Below, one piece after another: positions 24,495 to 36,454 of a stretch of DNA of 64,000 bases. The translations under genes were made by a program, and so were the position numbers. Where the stretch lies: assembly GCA_030278955.1 (NCBI GenBank), contig JAOANR010000003.1, positions 49,448,902 to 49,512,901 on the forward strand, given 5' to 3'. Position 1 is the stretch's first letter, and each line of letters opens with the position of its first letter. This stretch comes from Hygrophila difformis. Its lineage: Eukaryota; Streptophyta; Magnoliopsida; Lamiales; Acanthaceae. Under the pieces are notes generated by a model. That model was not told the DNA's origin, ran no database searches, and worked only from the letters and a program-made list of their open reading frames with translations.

Positions 24495-25112
24495 TTGACC
24501 TGTATATATATATATACTTTTTTTTTGCTTTAATATATATATATATATTTCAAATATATAAAATATATATGTGAATATATTATATATATATATATATATA
24601 TGTTGGTCAGGTATTAAATTTTTGGTAGCTAGGAATTTAATGTTGGTTGCATGAATTAATTTCCACCGCTTGGCTGCTTCAATTTAATGTATTTGTCTCC
24701 TGGATCAGACCTTCCTTTCTTTTTCTTCAAATCACATAAACAAGTCACCGAGTAATACCAAATAAAGAAGCACCGAGCAGCAGTTTTGACGCACGGCAAG
24801 GCCTTGGTGGAGGTGTTATTGATCGGCGGTTGGCATCAAGGCTTGGAGTTTATTGAAGTAGTCAGAGATGCAGCGAGGGACGCCGGGGCGGCAGACTGAT
24901 GATAGGGCGACGGCGAGGGACCTGTGTGGAGACTTTGGCAGCGAGGGGTGAAGCAGCTTCGGTGGTCTTCAGCTAGTGGTGAGTAGCAGCCTTAAGAACT
25001 CGACGGAGGAGCACCAGAGATCTGGACTGGAGTTTTAGAACAGGCAGGTATGCCCAGTTTTTCAATTGCCTCGGCTCTGAATTTCGGATCACTCAGACTC
25101 CTTATACCAATT
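24495..25112 (-). other. copia leader with an AT microsatellite
   Basis: Non-coding leader between 5' LTR and gag. It holds an AT dinucleotide stretch (about 24505-24600) just upstream of the gag ATG. Beside the LTR is a decayed primer site: the minus strand reads TTGGTATAAGGAG where TTGGTATCAGAG is expected. Confidence 0.65.
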
Positions 25113-25448
25113 TGTAATTCATGATATCACATACTGATATCAATTTGTGGATCTGATATCTCACACACACAAGACACTTTACACTTTTGATATCTAAAAG
25201 GGATAACCAAAAGTAGAGAGTTGTATAGCTAAAGCTTTCTTTGTATTTCTTGCTTTGCTTCGCTCTGAGAATTACAACAATCGAAGTACTATTTATAGAA
25301 ATGAAAACATACAACAGACAACGAACATATGCTAAACTGTTCTTATAAAGGCTTCAATACTTTCAGCGCCGTAGATGAGAATTCAACTCGGATTACTTTG
25401 ATAGCTTCAACAAATACAACATTTGACGTTTATGCCATTTTTCCAACA
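25113..25448 (-). repeat. copia 5' LTR
   Basis: Homologous to 8440-8786 with several substitutions and small indels. It ends at CCAACA, directly before the right GGTGC duplication (25449-25453). Confidence 0.85.
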
Positions 25449-25453
25449 GGTGC
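25449..25453. repeat. target-site duplication GGTGC, right copy
   Basis: Partner of 8399-8403. Right of it the pre-insertion sequence resumes (TCCACGTGTAATGAGACTGA). Confidence 0.65.
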
Positions 25454-25739
25454 TCCACGTGTAATGAGACTGACGTTAAATATTTCTCAATGAATATATA
25501 TATATATATTTAATAGGCAGAAAATTCTATTTCAGACTCTACAAAATAATACTTCTGGTTAGTAAACAGATTCTTTAATGAAGCAAACTTCCACATTGTC
25601 AAAACTAACCCGATGGTTGGTTCTTCGTGCTGAATGTTGATAAGTGTATGCTAGGTATTTAATAATATATGTGTTGAATACTTAGGCTTGCTATAATCAT
25701 TTTACCTTGAAAAAGGATGTCGATATCTAATTGGTATTA

Positions 25740-26840
25740 TGTGATTGTAGTTGGAACATGGATGAGTTTCATCTCCCTCCCCACGTAATCGAACGCCTTC
25801 AAAAGGTAATTTAGTATTGATGTTGCTATGAATTTGATATTGCTCACTATATGCCTACATGATGTTTCACAGAATGCCTATAAATTATGTGAATTTTCCT
25901 ATAGACTGCTCACAGTTAGGATGAACTTCTTCTTCTTCGTTCTTACCGTTAAATATATCTCACTTTTCCTATTGTGAGAATTGATTGACTCTTTAATCCC
26001 TTTCATCTATTTGTTTTTTAGTTTGTTTTGTGCTAAATGTGCATCAAGTCACACTGCGCTCACCCGGCCCCTATCTATTCATCAAGTCACCCTGCCCCTA
26101 TCTATTTAGGAATATGAGATTGCCTTTATTGCTTTGTAGTTGTGTCTGCAACACATAATTTTTTTAAAAAACAAATATTGAGCTTGGGTTGCATTTGATT
26201 TATCTTTATTTTGGTAATTTTTTAGGTTTCGTTTGTGATTTGATTATGGTTGTGGATTCAATGTGACTTGAGTTTTTATTCATCAAAATTTATGTAATTT
26301 ATGTCCTATTATATGCATTTAGGATTATCATTCGAATGTTAGAATTAAAATGCCTGCACTTAAATATTGTACATGAAAAGAAGACATAAGATGATGATGA
26401 ATAGAAAGTCAAACTTGCAATGAATATAACACATTCTGGTTGAATTGAATGTGTGTTTAATATCATATATGGTGAATTTAGTAGAGGTTCAATAATTGCA
26501 ATCTAGACTCCCAATGATATATTTACATGAAATTCATGTAAATATATCACTTATCTTTTCAATCTTACTTAATTTCTTAGTTTCTAAAACATAAAACAAA
26601 GCATTGTGACATTAAAAAAAAAAGTAAAGTTAATTATTAAAATTGAACATTCTACTAATTATTCTGTTCAACCAGGACAAAAAGAAAAGTTTTACTTACC
26701 CTATTCAACTAATTTTTCTATAAAAATTGAATAAATATTTATTTATTCGAGCTTAATGCTTTAGTGAAAAGCACATTTAGTTCATTTTTTCTTTTATTGC
26801 CTTTTGGGCATTTGCTGGTCATTTTGTGATGAGAAATACC
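25740..26840 (+). repeat. 1.1-kb direct repeat, copy 2
   Basis: Second copy of 4985-6085, with scattered substitutions and small indels. The exon-like stretch is open (MDEFHLPPHVIERLQK). The MPINYVNF stretch ends early at a TGA. After GAGAAAT the sequence departs from copy 1 and leads, after about 220 bases, into Helitron-type coding sequence. Confidence 0.75.
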
Positions 26841-27105
26841 TTAATTTTCGATTGAAATGTTGTTTTTTTCTTTTTTTGGTTCTCCATCATGATCTCGATG
26901 TTGTGGGTTGCTTTGAATTGTTGACTGATATCCTCCCATTATATATGTACTTCATTGTTAATTTCTTCTGCAATGTTTCATGGTTCATACTAAAAATATC
27001 TTACACTATTTCTGTTCTTGAGAGTAACTTGCCAGTGGTTAATATATGAATGTAGATAATACAACACTCAGTACCACATAACAAAGAGGATAAATCTAAT
27101 GATAC

Positions 27106-29219
27106 TCCAGACAATCGTTTGCCAAAAAAGAGAGGGAGACCACTAATGGACAATTTTGTGGTTCCAAGTGTAAGCACTGTCAGAAATATGCATAATACTT
27201 CAAATAAAATACCAAAAATGGGTTGGAGGATTTATCGCTCAGGAAAAAACGGCCGAACAAAGACCGTGATATATCGGAAAAACAAATGCCAAGAAAGAGA
27301 GGAAGACCACAAATTGACAATTCTATGTTTCCAAGTGTATCAGTTGATTCTACCGTGTCATCTGTTGATTTATCCAAAAATGTATTGATGGATATATCGT
27401 TGAGAAAAAAAGGCAGACCGATAAAGGACCATTCTGTAGTCGTTGAAAAATCTGACTCTGGGTTCCAAAACATACTCAGTCTTAAAGAAAGAGGTGCATC
27501 GGGAAAAGAAAATATAATGCCGAGTTCAGTCAATCATGAGTCAAGTCCAAGCAATGTGATGGGATGCAAATCAACCCCACACTTCGGTGAAGACTATATC
27601 AAAGCATCTACATTGTTCACAAATGGTATTTTGTATGGCTTTTTAATTTGTGTGACTAATTGTAAATTAATATTTAATTTTATAGAGTGGAATAATATAT
27701 TTTTTACACTCTTTTCACAATTAACTGAAAAGTATATTACCACTGGAGAATTAATATTTAACCTGCAAAAGCTCTTGAAGCTTTTCAATATTTATACTCT
27801 TACAATTACAGAATTAAAAAAAAAAAGTCTATTAGAATATGAAAATTAATATTTACTAATATATAAAAGGTGTTTAAGCCTGTATGTTTATTTATTTGTT
27901 TATTTTTATTTTTTTATATTTCTTATCATGCAAGGCAAAGGCAAGAACAAAGCTGTATTGAGCTCGGATAAATCCAGGCAGTGCAACATTGAAAAGATGT
28001 CCACGATCTCGCAACAACCTTCTGCAGACGATGATGATAGTATTGAGTATTATACAACAGATGGTTATGAAATTTTGGTACGTCGTTTTTTAGGTTCACG
28101 CATATACATATTATAAATAACTAACCTTTCATAATGTCCTAATAACAAACTATGTTACTTTAGACGGCATACCTTATTCAAAGTCGAATCAAGAGAGTGA
28201 CTCTGATGATGACTTTGTTCATTTGGTTCCTCCTAATTCCGATACTGAAAATGAATCAGAAATGGAATTTGTAGCCCATCACCCTCAAGTATTGGACAGT
28301 ACAGGTATTACTGAAGTAGAATACACATTATTCCTTCATGTATGATCGTAATTTTTACATGCACACATACATGAGAATATTATGATTGTCCATTGCAGAT
28401 GAAATAGGATTGAACCATCAAAATCCTGACATAGATGTCGATAATTTATTGAGTGATGATTATTCCGAAGATGATTATTTTGATGAGTCTTCTGAGCACA
28501 AATTAGATAATGAAACCGAACTTGAAAATGAAGGCCACAATCTGCACATATTAGGATTGAGCATCAACAATACATCTGTACCATCGACATAAATCAACAT
28601 CCTACAGATGGCATTACAAATTCCACCTCATTATTCAGTGATAGGAGACAACTACCAATATCTCCTGAATATCGTAGCCTTGGGGGTCCAACAGCAACAT
28701 GTATTCATTGTAAAGCAGTAATGTGGGAGAGGGAGCGTGTGAATAAGGGTAACAGAAATAGTCATCCTCAATTTTCTATGTGTTGTGGGAAAGGAGAAAT
28801 TAAACTTCCAAAAGTGAAGCCAACACCCAAGTATCTCCTGGACCTATACCAAGATAAACAGAAGGGACCAAAATTTCTACGTTGCATCAGGTCTTATAAT
28901 GCAATGTTAAATTTTTCTTCAATAGGTGGCAAAATTGACAGTTCAATAAACAATGGGCGTGGCCCAAATATCTTCCGAATGTCTGGTGTTAATCATCATA
29001 AGATGGGTAGTTTAATACCGAATGATGGTGAAACACCAAAATTTTGCCAGTTGTACATTTATGACACTGAGCATGAAGTGTTCTAAATGGCCAGAGATCG
29101 CTTCGAGCGTGAGAACGTGGTTGATATGAAGATTGTTATGAAAGTTTCAAGGTCTACAAGTGGCCGTGAAAATCATATCACTCCTTCAGATGAAATTGCA
29201 GTTCTGATGGTTGATATTT
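27106..29219 (+). pseudogene. Helitron replicase N-terminal region, degenerate
   Basis: Reading rightward: repeated AT-hook modules (KKRGRP, RKRGRP, KKGRP) at 27122-27440; acidic exons (28165-28306, and 28399-28592 with SDDYSEDDYFDESSEH); then the Helitron-like N-terminal domain from 28600. That domain shows CIHCKAVMWERERVNKG, FSMCCGKGEIKLPKVKPTPK, FLRCIRSYNAMLNFSSIGGK and then HHKMGSLIPNDGETPKFCQL. It ends at TEHEVF followed by TAA and MARDRFERENV. In relatives about 30 residues separate these two motifs, so an internal deletion is likely. Frame breaks lie near 27220 and 28592. The HUH nuclease and helicase are absent. Rolling-circle transposition from this copy is not possible. Confidence 0.8.
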
Positions 29220-30378
29220 GATATGTCATTCCAATTTTTTTCTTTAAATATTTAGTATAAAACCCGTAACCCTTAATAAGATTGGTATGCATGTTTTTAC
29301 AACTCTCATTCTCACGTAGTATAATTTCCATGATGTTCACTTTTGCAGCTGACATTAATATTGCTGAAACAGAATAGACTACCCGGTTCTGGCTAGGGCT
29401 ATTTTAAGCTTGGTCTACTTACATATTTTAAAAGCCTATTTAACGAAGGATGCTTTTTTCAGATGTTATAAAAAGTCTATTAAGCCTATTAGATCGAATT
29501 ATTTCAAATTTTAGTATATTTTTTTATAATTTATTAAATTTTTTTATCAATATTATTATTTACCAAACATATATTATTATTTATTTTTAATTTAATGTAA
29601 AAATATGTATTTATAAAATCTAAAATTATGCAATATGCTTAAATAGACTTTAAAAAATTTAAAACCTGACATATTTAAATAAATAAATCAGACTTAACCT
29701 ATAAAAGGCCTATCAAAGTTAATAAAATCAAGTGAACTGTTCAAGCTAAGTCATAGCTTATTCTCAATGACGTCTAGGACCCCATGGATAAAATCTTGGG
29801 TCTATCTCTGGCGTATATGTGATAGACCGTAAGTTATTTATTTTTAATTTTTAAATCTTAGTTTCTTGGTATTTAAATATTTTTATCTTTTTACTATCAG
29901 TTTAATGATAGTGAGATATGTTTAAAATTATTTAACTTTTATTTTTTGTGCATCGGTTTCGAACATTGCAAGTCGGAGATTAAAATTGTCATGTTTCAGT
30001 AAAATAAAATGTATTTTGACTTTTTCATAAAATTTTATCTTTTTACTTCTATTAGTTAATGTTGAGGGAAAAAATCGTACTACACTTTTGCAAGGTCCTT
30101 TCTGCTCCCACCACCCTAAATTTCTGCATCCACTACTACAGACCTCGCAATCAGGAATTTTTGGCATTTGCTAATATCACCTGTCACACTAATAACCTCC
30201 GAAAACATAAATGGGAGTTGTTAGGGTGCGGAGACATGATGTACTGCGGATGCTCCTACACCGTTGATGCATTTTGTAAATTGATGGTTGAGATTAATTT
30301 AAGGTTAAAATAGTAAATTCGCGAAAAAATAAATGAACGGAAATGAGAGAGAGTTTTTGCTACTAATATATGAGTAAT
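29220..30378. other. AT-rich spacer after the Helitron remnant
   Basis: AT-rich, with repeated GCCTATTTAA/GCCTATTAGA words at 29430-29500 that suggest an old non-autonomous DNA transposon, not delimited. An 84-codon open frame at 30059-30313 has several Cys (CGDMMYCGCSY) but matches no family I know. Confidence 0.35.
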
Positions 30379-31050
30379 ATATAATTCAGCGACAAGTAGC
30401 ATATAATTCAGCGACGAAACATGTATTATTCCATATAAAAATGTACCTGAAATGTTTCCAGTTGAGTCCTTAAATTGTTGATGGAAAAGTCGCTGAATTG
30501 TTCTTGATAGCATCGCTGAAGTGTTCTTGGTAGCGTCGCTGAATTGTTCATGTAAATGTCGCTGAATTATTTTTGATATCTTCACTGAAGTGTTCCGTAG
30601 CATCGCTGAATTCTTCTTTGTTTAGTTGCTGAATTATTCAGGGTAGAGTCGCTGAATTCTTCTAGGTACAATCGCTGAATTCCTCTACTTATAGTCCCTG
30701 AATTATATTTGATAGCATCACTGATTTGTTTTTGGTAGCTTTGCGAAATTATATTTGGTAGCATCGGTGAATTATTCTTGGTAGTGACGCTGAATTCTGC
30801 TTGGTACAGTCGCTGAATTCCTCTACTTGCGGTCGCTGAAATGTATTTGATAGCATCCCTTCATTATTTTTGGTAGCACCGCGGAATTATTTTTGGTAGC
30901 ATCGCTGAATCATTCTTGGTTGTATCGCTGAATTATTCTTGGTAGTGCCGCTGAATTATGCTAGATATGGTCGTTGAATTCCTCTATTTGTGATTCTGAA
31001 ATCTATTTTATAGCATCACTCAATTGTTTTTGGTAACATCGCTGAAATGA
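30379..31050. repeat. 23-bp minisatellite with inverted copies at one end
   Basis: From 30490 to 31050 about 24 units of 23 bases follow each other, with core TCGCTGAATT and end TTGGTAGCA. Spacing is almost perfectly 23, with occasional 21 or 22. Two units at 30379-30420 are in the opposite orientation (AATTCAGCGAC). A set of three successive variant units (GGTACA, then CCTCTACTT, then ATTTGATAGCA) recurs three times, giving a higher-order period of 6-7 units. Because 3 x 23 = 69, minus-strand frames read as imperfect 23-residue repeats, but no gene context supports coding. Confidence 0.85.
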
Positions 31051-31363
31051 TCTATTAATAAATTTGATAAGTATATTTGATAATAAAAAGATATTACTTG
31101 AAATATTAGATATGGATATTACCAAATATTTGATATGATTTACCAAATATTAAATATGATAACATACTAAAAATAGAGTTACCAAATATTAAATATGATA
31201 ACATGTCTAAAATACTTGTTTTGTCGCTGAAATATTTGTTATTAAAATGAACTATTATGGTGTTATGACAATTATACCCTTATTAATCTACAACCGTTGG
31301 ATGATTTTGAATGGCTATGATTGATGCCTTGATGTACTGTGGTCCCACAGTACCGTAACCGTC
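31051..31363. other. AT-rich spacer
   Basis: Contains short repeats of TACCAAATATTAAATATGAT and an ACCGTTGGATGATTTTGAAT stretch resembling plant MITE or Helitron flanks. No gene is seen. Confidence 0.35.
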
Positions 31364-31702
31364 AACATAAATAACTGATTTATATTTTAATGAAAGATAT
31401 TCACAACATCATCAAATCTAAATTAAATAATATAGATTATGGATTCACAATCTTTTCAAATATATTACCTTAAAATAAAGATACAACATATCAATATTCT
31501 AATTTATCTCTCTTATAACATATATAATTGGAATATAAATAACCGATTTGTGTTATAATAAAAGATATTTACAAAATCTTCAAATCTATATTAAATAAAT
31601 ATAGATTATGGATTCACAATTTTCTCAAATATATTACCTTAATATAAATATACAATATACCAATATCCTAATTTCTCTCTCTTATAATATATATATATAT
31701 AT
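31364..31702. repeat. tandem pair of about 170 bases
   Basis: 31364-31530 and 31534-31702 share AAATCTA-TTAAATAA, TAGATTATGGATTCACAAT, AAATATATTACCTTAA and CTAATTT-TCTCTCTTATAA in the same order. The second copy ends in an AT run at 31686-31702, directly before ACTAGAATTCGGACGCCGCA. Confidence 0.7.
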
Positions 31703-33237
31703 ACTAGAATTCGGACGCCGCACGGAACTGGATATCTATTGTATGTTTTGATATATGAAATTGATGTTTATGAACTTTGTTGTAGGATATGTAACTTGCA
31801 AATGTCTAATTTCTTTGGAATTAATATTTGGGAATTGTAATAGTCTATTGGAAATGCAAAATTTATTTTTTGTAGGTGGTTGTAGTCTTTGGGTAGAGGA
31901 AAACAGTAGAAGAAATGTAATTTACGTTTTTGGGGAGCTTTGAACGGTAAAGAAATGGTTTGTATGCAATGGGTAAGGAATACTTATTTGGAGAAAGTAT
32001 AATGTTTATGTATGCATAAGAAAAGTGTATGTATGCATATATGCACAGGGAGCCGCAGATATAGAATTTATTATTTGGTAGGTCAAATATCATGAAGAAT
32101 AATCAGCTAAGTTTAGAAGGGTGTATCGAAATGAAACTTTGTTACATTTTTTTGTATGAAAAAAAACTGATGGATTCAAAAAATTCATAGACTCCATACT
32201 TGACTGATTTTGTAAAGATTTTTCATGACGTTTTAAAATCCATAATGAATACCTATAGATTTTTTTAAAAGAAAATTTAAAGTTAGATGGAATACCGTAT
32301 GAGTTTTAGTTAATATTTTTCAATTTTAGAGTGAAAACACTAAAAATTGAATACATTTCCATTAGAGATGTGAATCCATAAAATATTTAGAGAGTATATC
32401 TTATCTTGTCTTAAACAATTAGAATCATTTATACACAAATTTACAATAAAAACAATCAATATAACATTAAATTCATATTGAAATTACTTTATCACTTATC
32501 ATAAACTGATGGATTCAAAAAATTCATAGATTCCATATGGAGTTGGCTTGATTGATTTTGTAAAATTATACTTTTTTTAATAAAATCTATTTAAATTCAT
32601 GGAGTTTTAAACAATTAAAATCATTTATACACACATTTATAATAAAAACACCCAATATAACATTATATGAAAAGATTAGTACTAACATTCGTCTATTTTT
32701 ATTAGCAAAAAATATTCTCCAAAGCTCAACTTTATTAGCAAACACATTTGTCCCATCGGGTGTGATTGTAGGTTGGTAGATAGATGATAGATCAATGTTA
32801 TTGTGGATGTAACCACGCTATTTGAATGATTGATGGAGAGATTACTAAAAATTGAATATATATGATTAGTTATATGGTCACTTTTTGTATTATGTAGAGG
32901 CAGTGTATGCATTAATTTGAATAAAACTGCTGCTATATATGCAGTGAATAACACTGCTACTATAAGCAGAAGTGTTGAAAGAATAGAGCAAAATTGGCAA
33001 AAGGTTAGGGTCTATATAGAATGAGAGTGCACTGCTACTACAATGCATGAGAGTGCACGGCCCAAAAAAAAATAAGTACTTAAAGTCTTAGCAGTTGCAT
33101 AGTCAAAAGACTAGGGTCTAGTCCCTTGGCAAAAGGTTAGGCAAAAGCTGGGCATAAACAGATGCTATCTACGAATTGCACACATTGATAGAAGTTTTTG
33201 GGCAGACATTGCAAATGTCCATACTTTGGAGCTGGTG
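31703..33237. other. spacer downstream of the RPA-like gene, with a local duplication
   Basis: ACTGATGGATTCAAAAAATT and ATCATTTATACACA with TAATAAAAAC each occur twice, at about 32165-32470 and 32510-32665, marking a diverged tandem duplication. The start (31703-31730) on the minus strand resembles a Helitron 3' end: a GC-rich block, then TTCTAGT. Its predicted hairpin is poor. No gene is seen. Confidence 0.4.
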
Positions 33238-36200
33238 CTAATCCTGTTTTGGTGCCCTGGTTTTAGGTATCTTGGTAGTGAGCTTAGTTTTCTTAGAGGG
33301 GCTCCCAGTGTGGATTTCAGATGCACTTTCAGAGGCAACCTGGGGCGTAGCTTCTTCACCACCAAAAGCTGGCAGAAGGTCTTTGGCAGTGGGTGACTTT
33401 CCAGGATGCTGGGCGGACAGCTTGTGGAGTTCGGGTGTTAACCCGGAGCTCTGTGATGGTGTTATCTGAAGTGGAGGAGGTGTGCCTGGAAGGTTATCTG
33501 ATACACCTGAAACACATAATTATAATGTTGGACTGAGAAGAAGGAGCTATGTTTTACGACTTAGGTTTGCATAATGGGAAGGACCTTCGTTGGGGGGGTA
33601 TTCTTCAAGGCCTGCCAGAATGTAGTTATCTTGCTTGTAAGCTGTAGAGGTGGGTAACCTTTTCTTAACAGTTACCAGGAACATTTGTTGGGAGATCTCA
33701 TCATTACGGAATGTACAAAGATCTTCTTTTTCCTGTATTAGTTTCAGCAAATTATATATATAAAAAATTGTTATTGAATGAGGAAGGGTAGATAGCATTA
33801 ATTTAAGAGAAGAAGGGGGATGGGGTTGTTGTGGTGATTGTGCATAATGAGAAAATGACTGAAGAAAAATGGATTACACTGGGGGTCATCTGCAACATTT
33901 CAGTAGTTGGAATTCCCAACAATGATTCTGCATTTTCTTCGAAGGAGACACATCGTACAGAATTCGTTCCGTCTTGGAGCAAGAGTTATCTTGATTCTGT
34001 AGAGAATATGTGTAATGGCATTGGTTCAGTTAGTTGGGAGTGTGATAAATTGGCTGACACAAGAAAAGGTTAGGAAGAGGGAAACAATCCTTTGCTCAAA
34101 CTCTAGATAATCCTGACATTTGTGGCACCAGTATACTTTGTTTGGTGGTGCAAGGAGTGCTCTCGTGCAAACTTTGCAACCTGTGTATGTGACATTGGCA
34201 ATCTCGTCCTCTGGGATCTGGAAATTAACAATGCATTGATATTGACCCTGGATGAATAAAGAAATGCAATTAATTTAGCAACATATTCCAATAATATTTG
34301 AGCACTGGTGGGAGATTGGAGCATAGTGAAATTTAGCAAGATTTTTCAGCGGAAGGAAATGAGGCCTGAAGGAAGAATATGTGAGTACGGGGGGAGATTG
34401 GAGAAGAGTTGCAATGGTGGTAGGTGGGGTGTTTGCTCCAAGAGCTGCTCCGGCTGCATTCGGGTAATTCTTTCCACGGACAATTTTGTCCAATACCTTC
34501 TTGTTCTGTAGCTTCCTGTAAAAAAAATAATTGGTTAAATTTGGTGATACAAATATTTAGTAATGATTTATGTACGTACCATTGGTGTAGGTATGTGACT
34601 TCTGGGAACGGTGGATCATAAACAATCATTGTTTGTGTTGTTGTGGACAAGAATATCCCTGGTGTTCATTGTGGAATACATAGTGATTTGTGTTAGTAAG
34701 TGTGAGCGTTAAGCTTTGAAAGAGAAACATTCATGACTCATAGGATATTTTTTATGTACCATTAAATGCTGATGCCTTGAGGTTGAATACTGCCACAATT
34801 GGTCGCTTAGGTATCTTTGGGATCAAGCTTTGTGCTTCGGCATTGACCAGTTCATTCCAAAAATTTAGTGTAATTGGCATCAGGCTGTGGATGGGTGAAG
34901 TAAATGTATTCATCGCGCTACAATTGAGGTAATTAATAGATGGATAGATGGAGATGTGCTTACTCGTCAGCTATGAGAACGACTTCTTGTAGGCTGCCAC
35001 CACCAACTCGGGCCTTTGGTTGTGCACAATCAACGACAAGTCCAATGACATCTTAAAAGCAATGGATAAGAATTGTAATGGCATCCATAATACGAACAGT
35101 TAATACGAACAGTTAAGCAATAAGAAGTTATATACCTATATACTCCTGCGTCTGTAAGAAAGGCTGGAGGTTTGAGAGCATAGCAAAGTCAGGTTTGCCG
35201 ATGATGACATCCAGCCTACCCTCTGTAACAGGAGCAATGACTGTTTTTTGGTTCAGCTTGAGCTCGAGGTTTGGGTGGAATTTTGGCAGGTCATTCAGTT
35301 GAGATTCACTTGTGAGGGCAGATATTTCATAAGTGGTGTAGAGTTTCAAACAGTTGTCCATGAGGGGGATATCCATGTCGAATGCACAGCCTCGTATTTT
35401 TGTTCCCTAGTTTTAAGAAAAAAAGTAGTGATTGATTAGCAGAGTGTTGAAAGGAAATCAGTGTAGAACATAGATAAATATTGACCTAATTTCTTCATTC
35501 AAAATGCAACTTTAATTAAAGTTATGTGGATATGATTCACTGAAAGAAGTTTATGGCAAGTGTGGAAAATGTTCAGTATGCACATGCATCAATATTATTC
35601 TGCTATTTAAACATGGAATGAAATTGTGTTTTTAGTAGGTAGGGTAGATTTATTTCATTTAATGGGAAAATTTGGAGCTGAAGTTGAATACATAAGCAAA
35701 AGTTTTCCCTTTATGCATTGGGATCCCCTTTAAGTTTTAACGTGTGACAGTGATTCTCTCGACCGTATGTGTTGAAGTTTACTGATGCCTTGCTAATTTG
35801 ATTGGAATACCCTTTATGTTTTCCAGATATCAGTGATTTGTGTAAACCCATGGGAGTGGTCAGTTAATGTCCTTTAAAGTGTCCTGCTACTAACGAAAAA
35901 TGATATGCAGATTGTGAAACTCATTGTTTTGACAAATAGTCAGTCTAATTGAACACCGAAAGTTGTTAGTTGCTGGGTTTTTTTAGGTACGCTACAAATA
36001 TTTAATGTTCTATTATTAAGTTGGTTATTGTTGAAGCAAAGCAATATGAAATCATCATCCTAGCATGGTCACGTTTCAGTCGTTTATTTACTATATTACA
36101 TGCATCTAACTGAAAAGTATGCCTTCTTCCACCGAATGCAAGAGGCTTCAGGTATGTATATAAGTGAAAATAACATGAGTAGTTATTCATGTATGCAAGA

Positions 36201-36454
36201 GCAAAGGATCAGATATCCATGTTAGCAGAATGGAGATTAGATTCGTAAGCAGAGAGGTAAAAGAAATTTGACAGAATGGGTACCTCTACATCGATGAAGA
36301 TGTACCGCTTGTATTTGCGGTTGCCTGCTTTTGAGGTTCTTACAGAGGTTGTTTGGATGAGCATTAGCTTGATCATCCACTGCTTCATTGTTGAAGTGAG
36401 GGTGTTTAGAGTGAGGATGCCGCCTCCCGGTGGTGGGTAGGGCTGGAGATCCAT
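33238..36454 (-). CDS. RPA70-like single-stranded DNA-binding protein
   Basis: Exons join in frame on the minus strand: 36454-36284, 35406-35136, 35051-34964, 34917-34760, 34658-34580, then one from about 34515. The first two make an OB fold (TLNTLTSTMKQWMIKLMLI, then GTKIRGCAFD), like DNA-binding domain A of replication protein A. Exons 3-5 give DVIGLVVDC, ITLNFWNEL, IVAVFNLKASAFNG and LSTTTQTMIVYDPP, like domain B. Domain C carries a zinc ribbon (GCKVCTR ... YWCHKCQ, 34243-34120) and then VRCVSFEENAESLLG. The last exon (33508-33238) ends in TKIPKTRAPKQD. The RPA N-terminal protein-interaction domain is missing, as in short RPA-like proteins, including those carried by plant Helitrons. Exon borders between 34520 and 33570 are not fully resolved. 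An in-frame TAA just upstream of LLLQDGTNSVR may be a lesion or lie in an intron. Confidence 0.82.

Larger units (their letters stand above)
8404..25448 (-). mobile_element. Ty1/copia retrotransposon, split by a nested array
   Basis: The order on the minus strand is 5' LTR (25448-25113), PBS-like site, leader, gag (24494 onward), nested array (24080-12493), rest of gag, protease, integrase, reverse transcriptase, RNase H, polypurine tract, 3' LTR (8786-8440). Integrase before reverse transcriptase defines Ty1/copia. Coding parts hold stops and frameshifts, so it is dead. The two LTRs are clearly homologous but differ by many substitutions and indels, implying an older insertion than the array inside it. 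Without the array the element would be about 5.5 kb, a usual size. Confidence 0.9.

Noticed and set aside
30059..30313. 84-codon frame with a Cys-rich end as a small zinc protein
   Set aside because: No known spacing of metal ligands, no promoter or homologue recognised, and it sits between repeats.
30256..30764. Minus-strand frames with repeated IQR...QFSD motifs, as a repeat protein gene
   Set aside because: The 23-base minisatellite reads in frame every 69 bases, so open frames with repeated residues arise automatically. No start context or flanking exons.
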